A stretch of DNA of 50,165 nt from Brockia lithotrophica (GTDB taxonomy: Bacteria > Bacillota > Bacilli > Thermicanales > DSM-22653), in NCBI GenBank assembly GCA_003050565.1, contig PEBW01000009.1:1-50165 (forward strand), given 5' to 3'. Every line of letters starts with the position of its first letter. Within the stretch, counting starts at the first letter, position 1. The notes under the pieces were generated by a model. That model was given only the letters and a program-made list of their open reading frames with translations, had not been told where the DNA came from and ran no database searches. The translations under genes were made by a program, and so were the position numbers. This document shows, one piece after another, positions 49,578 through 50,165 of this stretch.

Positions 49578-50039
49578 TCATACGAAAAGGGTTCCCGTGA
49601 GGCGGTGGGCGACGAGGGTGTAGTCTTCCCGGTAGAGAAACTCGCCGTGGAGAAACGACTCTCTTCCCAAAAGTTCGAGAATTGCGCGCCGATCGCCGTC
49701 GGGCATGGGAAGAAAATCGAGGTGCTCGACCTTCTGCCAGGCAAGGCTCCCCTCCCGACAGAGGAAGTCCACGTCGCCTTCCCAACGAGAAACTTCGAAC
49801 GTGTATAGCTTTCGCTCTTCCTTGACGTTGTCGACGAACCGGAGGAGGAACTCTCCCCGAAGGCGCATCTCGAGCGGCAGAAGCCCCGTCTCTTCGAAAA
49901 CCTCGCGGACGACGCCTTCTTCCGGAGATTCTCCCGGCTCGAGTTTCCCTCCGGGCAAAAACCAGAAGCCCGTGCTCGGCTTGCGGATCATGAGAATTCC
50001 TTCCGGTGAGCGCAGGAGGGCGTTCACGATGGTCTTCAT
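49578..50039 (-). CDS. Nudix hydrolase (YvcI-like)
   Basis: A 153-residue protein with a complete Nudix box, from GGKLEPGESPEEG to REVFEETGLL, in the canonical G-x5-E-x7-REVxEExGL spacing. It hydrolyses nucleoside diphosphates linked to another group; the family member YvcI of B. subtilis occupies the same place next to rapZ, but its substrate cannot be inferred from sequence. The ATG at 50039 follows GAGGTGA by six bases; an in-frame start at 50099 is unlikely. Confidence 0.9.
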   Translation of the reverse strand: MKTIVNALLRSPEGILMIRKPSTGFWFLPGGKLEPGESPEEGVVREVFEETGLLPLEMRLRGEFLLRFVDNVKEERKLYTFEVSRWEGDVDFLCREGSLAWQKVEHLDFLPMPDGDRRAILELLGRESFLHGEFLYREDYTLVAHRLTGTLFV

Positions 50040-50061
50040 GCCGGTCACCTCACCGCCCTCT

Positions 50062-50070
50062 ACTATAGCA
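50062..50070 (-). promoter_or_regulatory. Extended -10 promoter of the nudix-rapZ-yvcK-whiA-crh run
   Basis: The minus strand reads TGCTATAGT (50070-50062), about 23 bases before the Nudix start. No good -35 is visible. Nothing else is seen to the right edge of the window. Confidence 0.5.
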
Positions 50071-50165
50071 CCATCTCCTTTCGGGTACCACGTGCCCAAA
50101 GACTCCGGAGAAGCTCCTTGGGGTTCTCCTTTGTACGTGCGACGTGCAGGCGGGTACGGACAAAA

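Overview
The window is GC-rich chromosomal DNA from a spore-forming member of the Bacillota (Firmicutes), probably thermophilic. The evidence is the spoVAC-spoVAD-spoVAE cluster, a PerR regulator, Crh/WhiA/YvcK/RapZ, sigma-A-type promoters and strong AGGAGG ribosome binding sites. Gene order matches Bacillus subtilis in three places: perR-bcp-gsaB; gap-pgk-tpiA-gpmI-eno followed by secG-rnr-smpB; and clpP-tRNA-Arg-crh-whiA-yvcK-rapZ-nudix. I cannot name the species from sequence alone.

Layout. 1-466: 5' end of a 16S rRNA gene (minus) with its promoter. 515-4936: minus-strand housekeeping genes (NAD kinase, cysteine synthase, a cyclase-family hydrolase, glucose-6-phosphate dehydrogenase). 5117-14249: a 9.1-kb integrated element inserted in the last gene of a tRNA cluster, tRNA-Leu(CAA), and bounded by 141-bp direct repeats. 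14192-15212: that cluster, ten intact tRNA genes on the minus strand plus a broken tRNA-Glu-like remnant. 15386-27701: glycolipid glycosyltransferase, perR, bcp-nth, a membrane zinc peptidase, gsaB, sodA, the ddl-sfsA-mutY operon, fumC and a threonine dehydratase. 27929-32659: a small membrane protein, the spoVA genes, rsuA and pgi. 32830-35428: a racemase remnant, a UbiD-type decarboxylase and smpB. 35519-44556: rnr, secG and the glycolytic run eno-gpmI-tpiA-pgk-gap. 44780-50039: tRNA-Arg(CCG), a small unknown gene, clpP, crh, whiA, yvcK, rapZ and a Nudix hydrolase.

How the genes work together. The chromosomal part is mostly central carbon metabolism (pgi, zwf and the complete lower glycolytic set), oxidative defence and DNA repair (PerR, Bcp, SodA, MutY-like, Nth), RNA quality control (RNase R, SmpB) and spore germination and envelope functions.

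The most unusual part is the element. It carries a tyrosine integrase, a membrane-anchored protein and a secreted protein of unknown function, a small gene with possible operator repeats just after its promoter, a two-cluster array of nine exact 9-bp iterons around an AT-rich stretch, and an 838-residue protein joining a NrS-1-type primase-polymerase to an AAA+ ATPase. No capsid, packaging, relaxase or type IV secretion gene is visible. It therefore looks like a minimal integrative replicon or satellite whose origin resembles those of phage-inducible islands. That reading is inference.
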